The notes: generated by a model not told the origin, from the letters alone. Positions 8,689 through 17,417 are shown, counted from the first letter of the stretch. The stretch: DNA of 64,000 nt from UKL13-2 sp038206765 (GCA_038206765.1 JBBRAM010000008.1:96496-160495), one strand, 5' to 3'. Translations and numbers: made by a program.

Positions 8689-9489
8689 TCAGATGGTTTC
8701 ACTCTGTCCCGGCCGCCACTTCAACAATCGGTTTTCAGCAAACGTGACCACATAATCGAGCAGCAATGCAAACACCGTTAACACCAAAATGCCTGCAAAG
8801 ACGGTGTTGATATCGAATGTGCCTTCGGCTTGGTGGATTAGGTAGCCGATGCCTTTGGCACTCCCCAAGTACTCGCCGACAACTGCGCCGACGAACGCCA
8901 TGCCAACGGAGGTGTGCAGGCTGGAGAACACCCAGGATGTAGCTGATGGCAGATACACATGGCGCAACAATTGCGATTGCGATGCGCCCAACATACGGAC
9001 GTTGTTGAGCACCACGGGTGAGACTTCTTTTACGCCTTGGTACACGTTGAAAAAAACGATGAAAAAAACCAGCGTCACGCCGAGTGCTACTTTTGACCAA
9101 ATACCCAGTCCAAACCAGACCATGAAAATCGGTGCCAAGATCACGCGCGGCATTGCGTTGGCAGCTTTGATATAAGGGTCAGCGATTTGCGATGCGAGTG
9201 GGCTTAAGCCCAACCACAGCCCAACGGCTAAGCCAAGCAACGTGCCGATGCCGAACGCGAGTACGGTTTCGATCATGGTCACCCACAGGTGTGGATAAAT
9301 TTCGCCTTCTAAAAACCAAATCCAAATGACTTTAAAAATTCGCAGCGGCTCGCCGAAAAAGAACGCCGCTTTGTCATCGTTTTCAAAATAGAAGGTGGGA
9401 AGTAGACCGGGCGCGGTGAACAAATGCCAAAATGCGAAGAGCGTAATGAGCAGGGCTATCTGCCAGAACCAAAGAGGCGTTTTTTTCAT
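8689..9489 (-). CDS. ABC transporter permease, TauC/SsuC-like
   Basis: This is the inner-membrane subunit of an importer of the nitrate/sulfonate/bicarbonate (NMT1/TauT) class. About six transmembrane helices fill the 266 residues, with the permease EAA-type loop around LLRHVYLPSATSWVFSSL. It is the last gene of a three-gene set running substrate-binding protein (10443-11483), ATPase, permease; the ATPase stop lies 13 bp upstream. The substrate cannot be told from the permease. Its stop codon lies within one copy of a dispersed short repeat (8671-8690). Confidence 0.88.
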   Translation of the reverse strand: MKKTPLWFWQIALLITLFAFWHLFTAPGLLPTFYFENDDKAAFFFGEPLRIFKVIWIWFLEGEIYPHLWVTMIETVLAFGIGTLLGLAVGLWLGLSPLASQIADPYIKAANAMPRVILAPIFMVWFGLGIWSKVALGVTLVFFIVFFNVYQGVKEVSPVVLNNVRMLGASQSQLLRHVYLPSATSWVFSSLHTSVGMAFVGAVVGEYLGSAKGIGYLIHQAEGTFDINTVFAGILVLTVFALLLDYVVTFAENRLLKWRPGQSETI

Positions 9490-9502
9490 AGGATACGTCC
9501 CA

Positions 9503-10333
9503 TCAACCCACCAGCTTATTCTTCGTTTGCTGATAGCCCTTTAGTACTTCTTCTTTCATCGCACTCCATATCTGCTCGTGGAGTTCTAAAAATCGCGGCG
9601 TCATGCGGATTTCGGCGACATCTCTGGGGCGCGGCAGATCGATCACGAATTCGCCAATCGGCTGTGTGGCGGGACCGGCCGACAAGACAATGACGCGATC
9701 TGATAGCGAGATTGCCTCTTCCAAATCGTGCGTAATAAAAAGCACGGACTTTTTATCAGCCTCCCAAAGTTGCAGCAGTTCATTTTCCATGAGCTGCCGC
9801 GTCTGAATATCAAGTGCGGAGAAGGGTTCATCCATCAACATGATTTTTGGATTGAGGATCAGCATTTGCGCGAGTGCTACACGCTTGCGCATGCCGCCCG
9901 AAAGCTGATGCGGGTAGCGTGCACCGAAGCCGGCTAGTCCGACGCGCTCTAGCCATGCCTCGCCTTGTCGTATCGCATCTAGTTTTTCAACGCCGCGAAA
10001 TTCAAGTCCTACAATCACGTTATCGAGCGCGGAGCGCCACGGCATAAGCGACTCGGCTTGGAACATATAGCCGGCTTTGGTATTGATTCCATTCAGCGGC
10101 TCGCCAAATATTTTTACTTCACCCAACGATTGGCGCAGCAAACCTGCCGCAATATTGAGCAGCGTGGATTTGCCGCAACCGGTAGGACCAACGACGGATA
10201 CAAATTCGCCGTCGGCGATTTGCAGCGTGGTGTTTTTGACCGCGTTGTAGCCGTTCGTGCGACTTGAGTGCTCCCATCCACTCGCGAACGTGACCGAAAT
10301 ATCGTCCAATGTAAGTGCCGCCACCATGGCCAT
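9503..10333 (-). CDS. ABC transporter ATP-binding protein, TauB/SsuB-like
   Basis: The 276-residue ATPase energises the adjacent permease from the cytoplasmic side. Walker A is GPTGCGKST (residues 49-57), the signature is LSGGM, Walker B is IMLMDEP with the D-loop SALD, and the switch His lies in FITHD. Similarity is to the SsuB/TauB subfamily. Two in-frame ATG codons (10333 and 10327) are possible starts; I kept the outer one. Confidence 0.9.
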   Translation of the reverse strand: MAMVAALTLDDISVTFASGWEHSSRTNGYNAVKNTTLQIADGEFVSVVGPTGCGKSTLLNIAAGLLRQSLGEVKIFGEPLNGINTKAGYMFQAESLMPWRSALDNVIVGLEFRGVEKLDAIRQGEAWLERVGLAGFGARYPHQLSGGMRKRVALAQMLILNPKIMLMDEPFSALDIQTRQLMENELLQLWEADKKSVLFITHDLEEAISLSDRVIVLSAGPATQPIGEFVIDLPRPRDVAEIRMTPRFLELHEQIWSAMKEEVLKGYQQTKNKLVG

Positions 10334-10346
10334 TTTTAGTCAATCG

Positions 10347-10366
10347 CTAGCACTGGAGCGGCGTTT
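10347..10366 (+). repeat. Dispersed short repeat copy (CTAGCACTGGAGCGGCGTTT)
   Basis: A nearly identical 20-mer occurs at 8670-8689, and related sequences lie at 44056-44075 (minus), 55091-55107 and 59168-59187. It sits in the gap between the ABC ATPase and the substrate-binding protein. It may belong to an extragenic palindrome-type family, or be a chance G+C-rich similarity. Confidence 0.4.
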
Positions 10367-10442
10367 GAGCAGAAAATGGCTGAAGAGGCCCGTCGATAGC
10401 GGTGTTTTAATACTAATTTCGGCATTTCTTGCTTACTCGAGA

Positions 10443-11483
10443 TTATTTATATTTCGCGTCGGCTTTCACCACAAACCGGTTATCAAACGTCTGCTCGAGC
10501 TTTATCGCATCACCTGCCGCCATCACCGAGGGCTCAAATTGCTTCAACACTTTGTAGACGTTCTGGGCGGCCTTTAATGTCATCTGCCCGTCGGTGGAAT
10601 AGCCGATCATGTTTTTTAACAGCGCTTGTTTATAGAGCGAACGGTTGCCGGACAAATACGCTTCCGGCACCACCGCCATGATTTGTTCCGGGGTGGCTTT
10701 GGCTAACCAGCGAAGCGACCGGACCATTGCATTCACGACGGCTTGCGTAGTTTGCGGATTTTTCTGGATGAACTCATCGGTCGCATAAATACAGGAAGCC
10801 AAATAATCGCCGCCGTATAACTCTTTCATGCCGCGCTCGGTACGGCTATCGGCGACTGCCACATATTTACCGCTAGCCTCCAGCTGGCTAATCACGGGAT
10901 CAAGATTCGACATGGCGTCTAGCTCGCCTTTATCCATCGCGGCGACCGCACCTGCGCCGGCACCTGTGCCGACGATGGAAACGTCGGTTGGCTTCAAACC
11001 TTCTTTGGCGAGCAAATTATTAATGAACATATTGGTTGATGATCCGGGCGCGGTGACACCGATTTTTAAGCCCTTTAAATCTTTAGCAGATTTATATTTT
11101 GCCGCTTTGTCTTTGGGCATCACGAGCGCGATAGATGAAAAATTTGCCTGCAACACAACAGCCTTGATCGGCTGCTTTTTGGCTTGCATATTGATGGTGT
11201 GCTCGAACGCCCCGGAGACTAAATCTGCGCTGCCACCGACCAGCGCCTGTAACGCTTTAGCGCCGCCCGCGAAATCGGGAATTTCTACCTCCAAGCCTTC
11301 GTCTTTAAAATACCCTTGGCGTTCGGCGATGGTCAGCGGCAAATAATAGAAGAGGCTTTTGCCACCGACAGCGATGGTGACTTTTTTCTTTTCTAGCGCT
11401 TGCGCATGCGCCAGAGTGCTAGCAAAAATGGCGGCAGCGCTCATTGCTATTGCCATTGCTATTAACATTATTTTTTTAATCAT
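10443..11483 (-). CDS. ABC transporter substrate-binding protein, NMT1/THI5-like
   Basis: A periplasmic binding protein of the nitrate/sulfonate/taurine/thiamine-precursor superfamily, and the ligand-capturing part of the neighbouring importer. A signal peptide (MIKKIMLIAMAIAMSAAAIF to about residue 27, ending LAHA) is followed by the family's N-terminal strand KVTIAVGG and helix YLPLTIAERQGYFKDEGLEV. I chose the ATG at 11483 because GGGGGCGGAA precedes it; the frame extends nine codons further upstream without a signal-peptide character. Length 346 aa. The ligand is unknown; the adjacent CoA-transferase and lyase might suggest an organic acid, but this is only inference. Confidence 0.88.
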   Translation of the reverse strand: MIKKIMLIAMAIAMSAAAIFASTLAHAQALEKKKVTIAVGGKSLFYYLPLTIAERQGYFKDEGLEVEIPDFAGGAKALQALVGGSADLVSGAFEHTINMQAKKQPIKAVVLQANFSSIALVMPKDKAAKYKSAKDLKGLKIGVTAPGSSTNMFINNLLAKEGLKPTDVSIVGTGAGAGAVAAMDKGELDAMSNLDPVISQLEASGKYVAVADSRTERGMKELYGGDYLASCIYATDEFIQKNPQTTQAVVNAMVRSLRWLAKATPEQIMAVVPEAYLSGNRSLYKQALLKNMIGYSTDGQMTLKAAQNVYKVLKQFEPSVMAAGDAIKLEQTFDNRFVVKADAKYK

Positions 11484-11536
11484 TTCCGCCCCCAAGTGTG
11501 ATTCATCCATGGTGATGCATCAATTGCTGCTGCCAA

Positions 11537-12283
11537 TTAAAACCGAAAGCCCACCTTCGCAGATACGCTGCTCACGCCACCCAATTTTTCAGCTTCGATG
11601 GCGAAATTGGCCGTTAAGAAATTCGCGTTCACCCCGACAAAAACGCGAGAATCGGTTGCGGTGACATCGGTGAGCCTTCCGACTTTCGGTGCGCCGGAAA
11701 TGCGCACACTGCCAACGCCCGCATAGGGCGTGATAAAAGTAAGTTTTTTCGACACCATTGCGTCGACCGCAACTGTGGATAAATTCAATTGCGAAACGCC
11801 AGTTGCTTTGCTGCCCGATAAGCGCAGCGCAACAGACGGCGTTGTCAGCCCGTCTTCAATCACCTGATAGCGCACCTCACCCCCTATAAGCGATGCGTCA
11901 ATACCGGACACGCGGCTAACAAATGCGCCAATATCAAAACCGCCCGGAAGCCCTTTATGGACGTGCAACTTGGGGATAAACAGGTTCGACGTATCACCCC
12001 CACCCGCTTGTTTTAAAATGCCCGAATTTTCGATTTTGGATTGGGTTACCTCAAGACCAACATCAAACCCGGTGATGCCCAGGCTGTTGCCGGGCGTCAC
12101 GCCGCGATAGGCGGCCGCCGCGCCGATGTCTTTTGTCAGTTTTCTGAATTGATCTTGCGAGAGGCTTTGCAGGCTATCTAGCCCGCTTGCCTGCACGGTG
12201 CATGAGAGTGCTGATAACGTGCCAGCGACAACAATGGTCGCAACGCTTGAAATACGTTTAGTACAGAATGAATTTTGCAACAT
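11537..12283 (-). CDS. Putative outer-membrane protein of unknown function (248 aa)
   Basis: I do not recognise the family. The start at 12283 has AGGAG five bases upstream. An N-terminal signal peptide ends near TVQA-SG (about residue 34). The mature part is rich in alternating polar/apolar segments (for example KLTFITPYAGVGSVRIS) and ends in a beta-strand with terminal Phe (SAKVGFRF), the usual C-terminal signature of outer-membrane beta-barrels. It lies between the ABC binding protein and HMG-CoA lyase on the same strand, with a 53-bp gap to the former, and is probably co-transcribed. A porin-like role for the same substrate is possible but unproven. Confidence 0.7.
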   Translation of the reverse strand: MLQNSFCTKRISSVATIVVAGTLSALSCTVQASGLDSLQSLSQDQFRKLTKDIGAAAAYRGVTPGNSLGITGFDVGLEVTQSKIENSGILKQAGGGDTSNLFIPKLHVHKGLPGGFDIGAFVSRVSGIDASLIGGEVRYQVIEDGLTTPSVALRLSGSKATGVSQLNLSTVAVDAMVSKKLTFITPYAGVGSVRISGAPKVGRLTDVTATDSRVFVGVNANFLTANFAIEAEKLGGVSSVSAKVGFRF

Positions 12284-12349
12284 GATGCTCCTGAACAATT
12301 AAGTGGTTTTGGCATCGCAGTAAATATGTCCGCGTGCGCTCCGGTTTTG

Positions 12350-13327
12350 CTACGTTGTGTACAACTTGTCGGGAACGGCATGCAGATGCATCGTCTTACC
12401 GGCTTTCACCACTTGGCCGGGCACATCATGGCCAACGATCATTGGTATTTTGACGGCAGCCGCGAGCAATAGTTCTAGATCAACGCCTGTATCAAAGCCT
12501 AAGTCTTGTAACATGTTCACGCAATCTTCGGTGCAAATATTGCCAGTGGCACCTGGCGCAAACGGGCAACCACCTAAACCAGCGATTGATGAATCATAGT
12601 GAATCACGCCCGCTGTAATGCCGGCAATGACATTCGCCAAGCCCATGCCGCGCGTGTTGTGGAAGTGCAGCGTGATTTCGGTTTGGGGAAAACGCTTCAC
12701 CGCCTCGCGCATCATGCGCTCAACTTGGCGCGGATTAGCCATGCCAGTGGTGTCGGCAAACGTTAGCGCATCAAAACCCAGCGTCAAATAGTGCGCGGCA
12801 AAATCAAGCACACGATCCTCTTGCACCTCACCTTCAAAGGGGCAACCGAAGGATGTAGAGAGCGTACCGTTGAGCTTAATGCCAGCCGCTTTAGCCATTG
12901 GCACCATGATCGCAAAATCTGCCAGCGATTGTGCCGTGGTGCGCTTGACGTTCGCCATATTGTGCGTCTCGGAAACCGACATAAAGAGATTCATCTCATC
13001 AATTTTGGCACCCGATTGATGGCAGGCGACGGCGCGCTCCATCCCTTTTAAGTTTGGCGTGATTGCGGAGTAAATCACATTGGGTATGCGCTCAATATTG
13101 GCCAACACTGCTTCTGCATCGGCCATGTTCGGCACAAACTTCGGATGCACAAATGAAGCGGCTTCGATTTTGGCGACGCCGGTTTTCGATAACTGGTCAA
13201 TGAAGGCGATTTTGGTTTCAGTGCGAATAATATTTTTTTCAATCTGGAAGCCGTCGCGAACACCCACTTCGTTGATGTAGAGGCGTTGCATGGGTTGCTC
13301 GCTGTGTGTCCTGCCTGCATGGTTCAT
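12350..13327 (-). CDS. Hydroxymethylglutaryl-CoA lyase
   Basis: A HMGL-like TIM-barrel lyase expected to split 3-hydroxy-3-methylglutaryl-CoA into acetoacetate and acetyl-CoA. The metal/substrate motif VRDGFQ lies near the N-terminus, the metal ligands include HFHNTRG, and the signature GLGGCPFAPGATGN carries the catalytic-loop Cys. The ATG at 13327 overlaps the stop of the upstream CoA-transferase (TGATG), which favours it; an internal ATG at 13291 gives the more usual N-terminus MQRLYINEVG. It could act instead on a related acyl-CoA such as citramalyl-CoA. Confidence 0.9.
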   Translation of the reverse strand: MNHAGRTHSEQPMQRLYINEVGVRDGFQIEKNIIRTETKIAFIDQLSKTGVAKIEAASFVHPKFVPNMADAEAVLANIERIPNVIYSAITPNLKGMERAVACHQSGAKIDEMNLFMSVSETHNMANVKRTTAQSLADFAIMVPMAKAAGIKLNGTLSTSFGCPFEGEVQEDRVLDFAAHYLTLGFDALTFADTTGMANPRQVERMMREAVKRFPQTEITLHFHNTRGMGLANVIAGITAGVIHYDSSIAGLGGCPFAPGATGNICTEDCVNMLQDLGFDTGVDLELLLAAAVKIPMIVGHDVPGQVVKAGKTMHLHAVPDKLYTT

Positions 13328-14601
13328 CAAATGATTCCTCGGGTTTTGAGTTGCGCTTGGGTGTCGGTGTCAAAGCCGATACTTTGCAAAATTTCGGCGG
13401 TATGTTCGCCGAGTTTGGGGCCTATCCAACGCGTTTGCCCCGGCGTTTCGGAGAGTTTCGGAACAATGCCGGGCAACAACACTTCCGCGCTTTGGTTCGA
13501 CGCATGATTCAAAGAATGCTTTTCAATCATGCCGCGCGCTTGGAATTGCACGTCATTGACGATATCAGCAATCGAATAAATGCGCCCTGCTGGTACGTCG
13601 GCTTTTTCTAAAACCGCCAGAGCGGCATCGAGCGTATTGGTCTTTGTCCATGCGGCAATCGCATCATCGAGTTCTTGGGTTCGCGTGCTTCGACCGGCAT
13701 TGTCTGCCAGCCGGGGGTCATTCCCCAAATCATCGCGGCCAATAGCAGTCATCATGCGTTTGAAAATTGAATCGCCATTGGCACCGATAACAATATATTG
13801 GCCGTCACCGCAACGATAAGTATTCGACGGGACGATCCCGGGTAGGCTCGCGCCTGTTCTTTCTCGTACAAAGCCGGTCATACCGTATTCGGGCAGCATC
13901 GATTCCATCATTGAAAATACAGCCTCGTATAATGCTACATCGACCACCTGCCCACGCCCTGAAGCATGGCGATGATGCAACGCCATCAGCGCGCCCATTG
14001 CACCGTACATGGCGGCCAGGGAATCACCGATTGAAATGCCAACCCTCACCGGCGCACGATCAGCATAACCTGTGATGTATCGCATCCCACCCATCGATTC
14101 GCCAATCGCGCCAAAGCCAACGCGATCTTTGTAGGGCCCCGTTTGCCCGAAGCCGGATAGCCTGACCATGATGAGCTTCGGGTTTTCGGCGGATAACGCG
14201 TCGTAGCCTAAGCCCCATTTTTCTAGTGTACCGGGGCGGAAATTTTCAACCAGAATGTCGGCATCATTAATCAGTTTACGGGCAATTTCTTGCCCTTCTT
14301 TTTCGCGCAAATTGATCGTGACCGATTTCTTGTTTCGCGCTTGGGCGTACCACCACAGCGAGGTTTTTTCGCCGCCATCATCATGCAGCTTGCGCCATTT
14401 GCGGAGCGGGTCACCGCCCGAATTGCCACCGCCATCGCTCCCGTGGTCGGATTTGCCGGCTGGCGATTCTATCTTGATAATTTCCGCACCGAATTCAGCC
14501 AGTAGGCGCCCGCAGAACGGCCCGGCAATGAGTGTGCCCATTTCGACCACCTTTAAACCTGCTAGTGGTCCACCTGCGGCGTTTTGAGGGGGTTTAGACA
14601 T
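13327..14601 (-). CDS. Family III (CaiB/BaiF-type) acyl-CoA transferase
   Basis: The enzyme should move CoA between carboxylic acids by the covalent aspartyl mechanism of family III. The N-terminal motif PLAGLKVVEMGTLIAGPF is characteristic, and the catalytic Asp probably lies in VGISIGDSLAAMYG. The frame is open to 14757, but that upstream part overlaps the 3' end of hslO and lacks similarity, so I used the ATG at 14601 (424 aa). Its stop overlaps the HMG-CoA lyase start. Together the pair resembles a succinate-hydroxymethylglutarate CoA-transferase plus HMG-CoA lyase couple: one activates the acid, the other cleaves the thioester. The substrate is inferred from context only. Confidence 0.88.
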   Translation of the reverse strand: MSKPPQNAAGGPLAGLKVVEMGTLIAGPFCGRLLAEFGAEIIKIESPAGKSDHGSDGGGNSGGDPLRKWRKLHDDGGEKTSLWWYAQARNKKSVTINLREKEGQEIARKLINDADILVENFRPGTLEKWGLGYDALSAENPKLIMVRLSGFGQTGPYKDRVGFGAIGESMGGMRYITGYADRAPVRVGISIGDSLAAMYGAMGALMALHHRHASGRGQVVDVALYEAVFSMMESMLPEYGMTGFVRERTGASLPGIVPSNTYRCGDGQYIVIGANGDSIFKRMMTAIGRDDLGNDPRLADNAGRSTRTQELDDAIAAWTKTNTLDAALAVLEKADVPAGRIYSIADIVNDVQFQARGMIEKHSLNHASNQSAEVLLPGIVPKLSETPGQTRWIGPKLGEHTAEILQSIGFDTDTQAQLKTRGII

Positions 14602-14671
14602 ATTGATGAGGGGTAAGGGGTGGAATGGCGGTTTGTGAGGCGGTTTGTGAGGCAGTTTTCGGTGGCCCGCT

Positions 14672-15526
14672 TCAAGAAGCGTCTTCCGCGAAGAGCGCCT
14701 CAACGGCTTTATGGTCAAACCGATATTCTTCGTTACACATATCATCTTTGACCACAATTTCGCCTTGGTCGGCGAGCATCGAATCGACTTCGGTGCGCCC
14801 TAACGATCGCAACATATTTTTGACTTTGCTTTCGTCACGCCTGCAATCGCAAAAAACCGGCTTAGCCTCGTAAAGCCGAACGTCTTCTTCAGCGAAAAGG
14901 CGTTGCAACAAGACTTCGGCATCGAGTTGGATGAGTTCGTCGGCCTTAACCGAAGCAGCCAATTGCTCGACGCGAGCCCAGCCGTCGGGATCGCGGCTAT
15001 CAGCCTTGGGCAATTTTTGCAGGAGTAACGCGCCCGCACCATCCGCGTTCGCGGCCAGCCATAAGTGCGTGGGCAATTGTTCGGATTGATCAAAGTAGTG
15101 TTCGAAACACTCTGCGACGCTTAGGCCTGATACAGGCACGATCGATTGATAAACTTGACCGGTTTCAGCATGTGCAACTGAGAGCGCGACCCGCCCGCCG
15201 CTGACCCAATCGGCGAAGGTTGCAGCATCATTGTTTTCATCAAATGAGGCCATGCCGCGAATGCCCAAGGAATCGGTGCAATCGACAACGGCAAGCTTGG
15301 CGATTGCACCACCTTGGATCTGCAATGTAGCTCGGCCGGCATGCTTAAGCCCAGCGCCCACGAGCACAGAAACGCAGGCCATTTCGCCGATATAACTGAT
15401 GACATGCGGTGGATAATTGCGGGCGGCAATCAATGTGCGCCAGGCATCCGACAGGCGCACGACCTGGCCGCGAATATCGAGGTTTTCTAACGTGAAGCGG
15501 CGGCTGAAGTTTGTGGTTTTTTCCAT
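14672..15526 (-). CDS. hslO: Redox-regulated chaperone Hsp33 with an incomplete zinc site
   Basis: Hsp33 is a cytoplasmic holdase switched on by oxidation, when its C-terminal four-Cys zinc site is released. The 284-residue protein has the normal chaperone core and linker and the first CXC (Cys226, Cys228 in VFCDC). In the second half of the site, usually CXXC, only the last Cys is present: DDMCN has Asp261 where the first Cys is expected, then Cys264. The linker region KNMLRSLGRTEVDSML and the following YRFD are otherwise family-like, so the gene is not degraded. The redox switch may differ from the E. coli paradigm. Confidence 0.92.
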   Translation of the reverse strand: MEKTTNFSRRFTLENLDIRGQVVRLSDAWRTLIAARNYPPHVISYIGEMACVSVLVGAGLKHAGRATLQIQGGAIAKLAVVDCTDSLGIRGMASFDENNDAATFADWVSGGRVALSVAHAETGQVYQSIVPVSGLSVAECFEHYFDQSEQLPTHLWLAANADGAGALLLQKLPKADSRDPDGWARVEQLAASVKADELIQLDAEVLLQRLFAEEDVRLYEAKPVFCDCRRDESKVKNMLRSLGRTEVDSMLADQGEIVVKDDMCNEEYRFDHKAVEALFAEDAS

Positions 15527-15561
15527 GATTGGAGTCTAGCAATTCTCAGGATGCGTCGAAC

Positions 15562-15617
15562 GAATTGCCTCAAAAGAATTGCCTCTAAAGAATTGCCTCA
15601 AACGGATTGCTTTAAAC
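15562..15617. repeat. Four tandem 14-bp repeats upstream of hslO
   Basis: Four consecutive 14-bp units: GAATTGCCTCAAAA, GAATTGCCTCTAAA, GAATTGCCTCAAAC and GGATTGCTTTAAAC. Units 1-3 differ at one or two end positions and unit 4 is more diverged. They lie in the 173-bp gap between the glmU stop and the hslO start, 36 bp from hslO, so they could be a regulatory array or a slippage-generated tract. Confidence 0.85.
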
Positions 15618-15699
15618 AAATGAAGCGCCGCGAGGCCGAGCGTTGGGTAGCAGTTTCGATTATTCACCACGGCCAATTTATTCACTGCAAGCGTGGTGG

Positions 15700-17112
15700 C
15701 TATTTTTTCTTCACCGGTCGCGCCCAGTTCGGTAGCGTCGTCTGCGATTTTTGATTCATCGTGAGTTCTCCCGCTGCTGCATCTTTCCATACTGTTGTGC
15801 CCGCTGCTATCGTGGCACCCTTGCCAACTGTGACCGGCGCAATTAATTGCACATCGGAGCCAATATGGACATTGTCTTCAATGACGGTGCGGTGTTTGTT
15901 TGCGCCATCGTAATTGCAGGTGATGGTGCCCGCGCCGATATTGACGTTTTTACCGACATTCGCATCGCCAATGTAGGAAAGATGATTGGCTTTGCTGCCC
16001 ACGCCAATATCGCTCGCTTTGACCTCCACAAAATTGCCAATGTGCACATCGCTCGCAAGCGTGGTGCCAGGCCGCAGGCGGGCGTAAGGACCAATACGTG
16101 CGTTGGCGCCAACGGTGGCCGAATCAATATGCGTGAACGGCAAAATCTCTGTTCCCGCACCGACAGTACAATTTTGCAGGATGCAGTTAGCGCCGACTTT
16201 TACATTTACAGCAAGATGTACGTTCCCTTCAAAAATGCAGTTCACATCGATTGAAACATCTTCATCTGCCGTGAGCTTGCCGCGCACATCAATGCGGGCC
16301 GGATCAATGAGCGAAACACCTTGCACCATCAGTTGACGGGCGTTTTCAAGCTGGTAGATGCGCTCCAATTGTGCGAGTTGATCTTTGCTATTCACGCCGA
16401 TGATTTCGAATTCGGCATCCGCCGATAGCGTTTCGACCTTACACCCGTCGGCGACGGCAAGCGCAAGAATATCCGTTAGGTAATATTCCCCTTGCGCATT
16501 CCGATTGTTTAAGCTGGGCAACCACTTGGCAAGCCACGCTGTTGGACAGGCGAGAAAGCCGGTATTAATTTCGGTGATCTGGCGCTGCGCGTCGGTGGCG
16601 TCTTTATCTTCAACGATCGCGGTGACGTTACCTGTATCATCTCGCAAAATTCTTCCCAATCCTTTTGGGTCTTTGACGCGCATCGTTAGCCACGCCAACG
16701 TATTTTGTTTGGCGGCAGCAACTAATTTGGCGAGCGTGGCTGCGCGAATCAGTGGAACATCGCCGTAGAGAATGAGTGTCACGCCCTGTGGTGCAAGCTG
16801 TGGCATCGCTTGCGCCACGGCGTGCCCGGTGCCAAGCTGGGGCTCTTGTTTTGCCCATAACAACGATTGACCGGAAAATGCTGCGCGTACCGCTTCGCCA
16901 CCGTGACCGTAGATTACGCAGACTTGATCTGGCGAAAGAGTATTTGCGGCATGAATCACATGCGCCAACATCGCTTTGCCCGCAATATGATGTAACACTT
17001 TTGGTAACGCCGACTTCATGCGCTTGCCTTGCCCTGCGGCCAGCACAACAACACTAAGAATGGATTTGCTTGAATCCTTCGATGGCGCTGATTCGTTATA
17101 TGCGGAAGTCAT
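15700..17112 (-). CDS. glmU: Bifunctional UDP-GlcNAc pyrophosphorylase / GlcN-1-P acetyltransferase
   Basis: GlmU makes UDP-N-acetylglucosamine for peptidoglycan and lipopolysaccharide. The N-terminal uridyltransferase (about residues 18-245) carries VVLAAGQGKRMKSALPKVLH; the C-terminal left-handed beta-helix (about 265-470) has hexapeptide repeats and the catalytic region HLSYIGDANVGKNVNIGAG with ITCNYDG. The 470-residue length includes about 15 extra N-terminal residues before the first strand; the start is an ATG at 17112. A good promoter lies 56 bp upstream. It is separated from atpC by the atp terminator. Confidence 0.97.
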   Translation of the reverse strand: MTSAYNESAPSKDSSKSILSVVVLAAGQGKRMKSALPKVLHHIAGKAMLAHVIHAANTLSPDQVCVIYGHGGEAVRAAFSGQSLLWAKQEPQLGTGHAVAQAMPQLAPQGVTLILYGDVPLIRAATLAKLVAAAKQNTLAWLTMRVKDPKGLGRILRDDTGNVTAIVEDKDATDAQRQITEINTGFLACPTAWLAKWLPSLNNRNAQGEYYLTDILALAVADGCKVETLSADAEFEIIGVNSKDQLAQLERIYQLENARQLMVQGVSLIDPARIDVRGKLTADEDVSIDVNCIFEGNVHLAVNVKVGANCILQNCTVGAGTEILPFTHIDSATVGANARIGPYARLRPGTTLASDVHIGNFVEVKASDIGVGSKANHLSYIGDANVGKNVNIGAGTITCNYDGANKHRTVIEDNVHIGSDVQLIAPVTVGKGATIAAGTTVWKDAAAGELTMNQKSQTTLPNWARPVKKK

Positions 17113-17167
17113 TTTTGCAAACGCTCTTTTAAAATTCTTTGCGAAGTTTATAGTGCTTTTAAGAGTG

Positions 17168-17202
17168 ATAATAATTCTGCCAACAAATTTCTGCCAACAA
17201 AT
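17168..17202 (-). promoter_or_regulatory. glmU promoter within a perfect 14-bp direct repeat
   Basis: On the minus strand TTGGCA (17192-17197), an 18-bp spacer and TATTAT (17168-17173) form a good sigma70 promoter. The -35 hexamer lies in one of two perfect adjacent copies of TTCTGCCAACAAAT (17175-17188 and 17189-17202, plus-strand reading), so a second TTGGCA occurs 14 bp closer to the gene, inside the spacer. Confidence 0.55.
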
Positions 17203-17319
17203 ATTTTATTTGTAGAATTTTCATCTGTCGTTTTTTAAACGGCAAACAAGCTGCGCTGCAAATGTGGCGCGGCGAAGAAAAGAATTTTGACGCGGGGGAA
17301 GACGGGGCAGTAGAAAAAG

Positions 17320-17363
17320 GCAAAACAAAAAAGAAAAAGGCAACGGAGATTAGTCCGTTGCCT
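17320..17363 (-). terminator. ATP synthase operon terminator
   Basis: AGGCAACGGA (17338-17347) and TCCGTTGCCT (17354-17363) form a perfect 10-bp stem with a 6-nt loop. Read on the minus strand it is followed by a long T-rich tail. It lies 55 bp past the atpC stop. The rest of the 305-bp gap between atpC and glmU holds the glmU promoter. Confidence 0.92.
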
Positions 17364-17417
17364 AAAATTGTATTTCGCCTCTAAACCGTTACGGCACTTT
17401 CATTGTACCGCAATTAT

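Noticed and set aside
14602..14757. Upstream extension of the CoA-transferase frame
   Set aside because: It overlaps the 3' end of hslO and encodes a basic, proline-rich stretch unlike the family N-terminus; the ATG at 14601 precedes the conserved motif.
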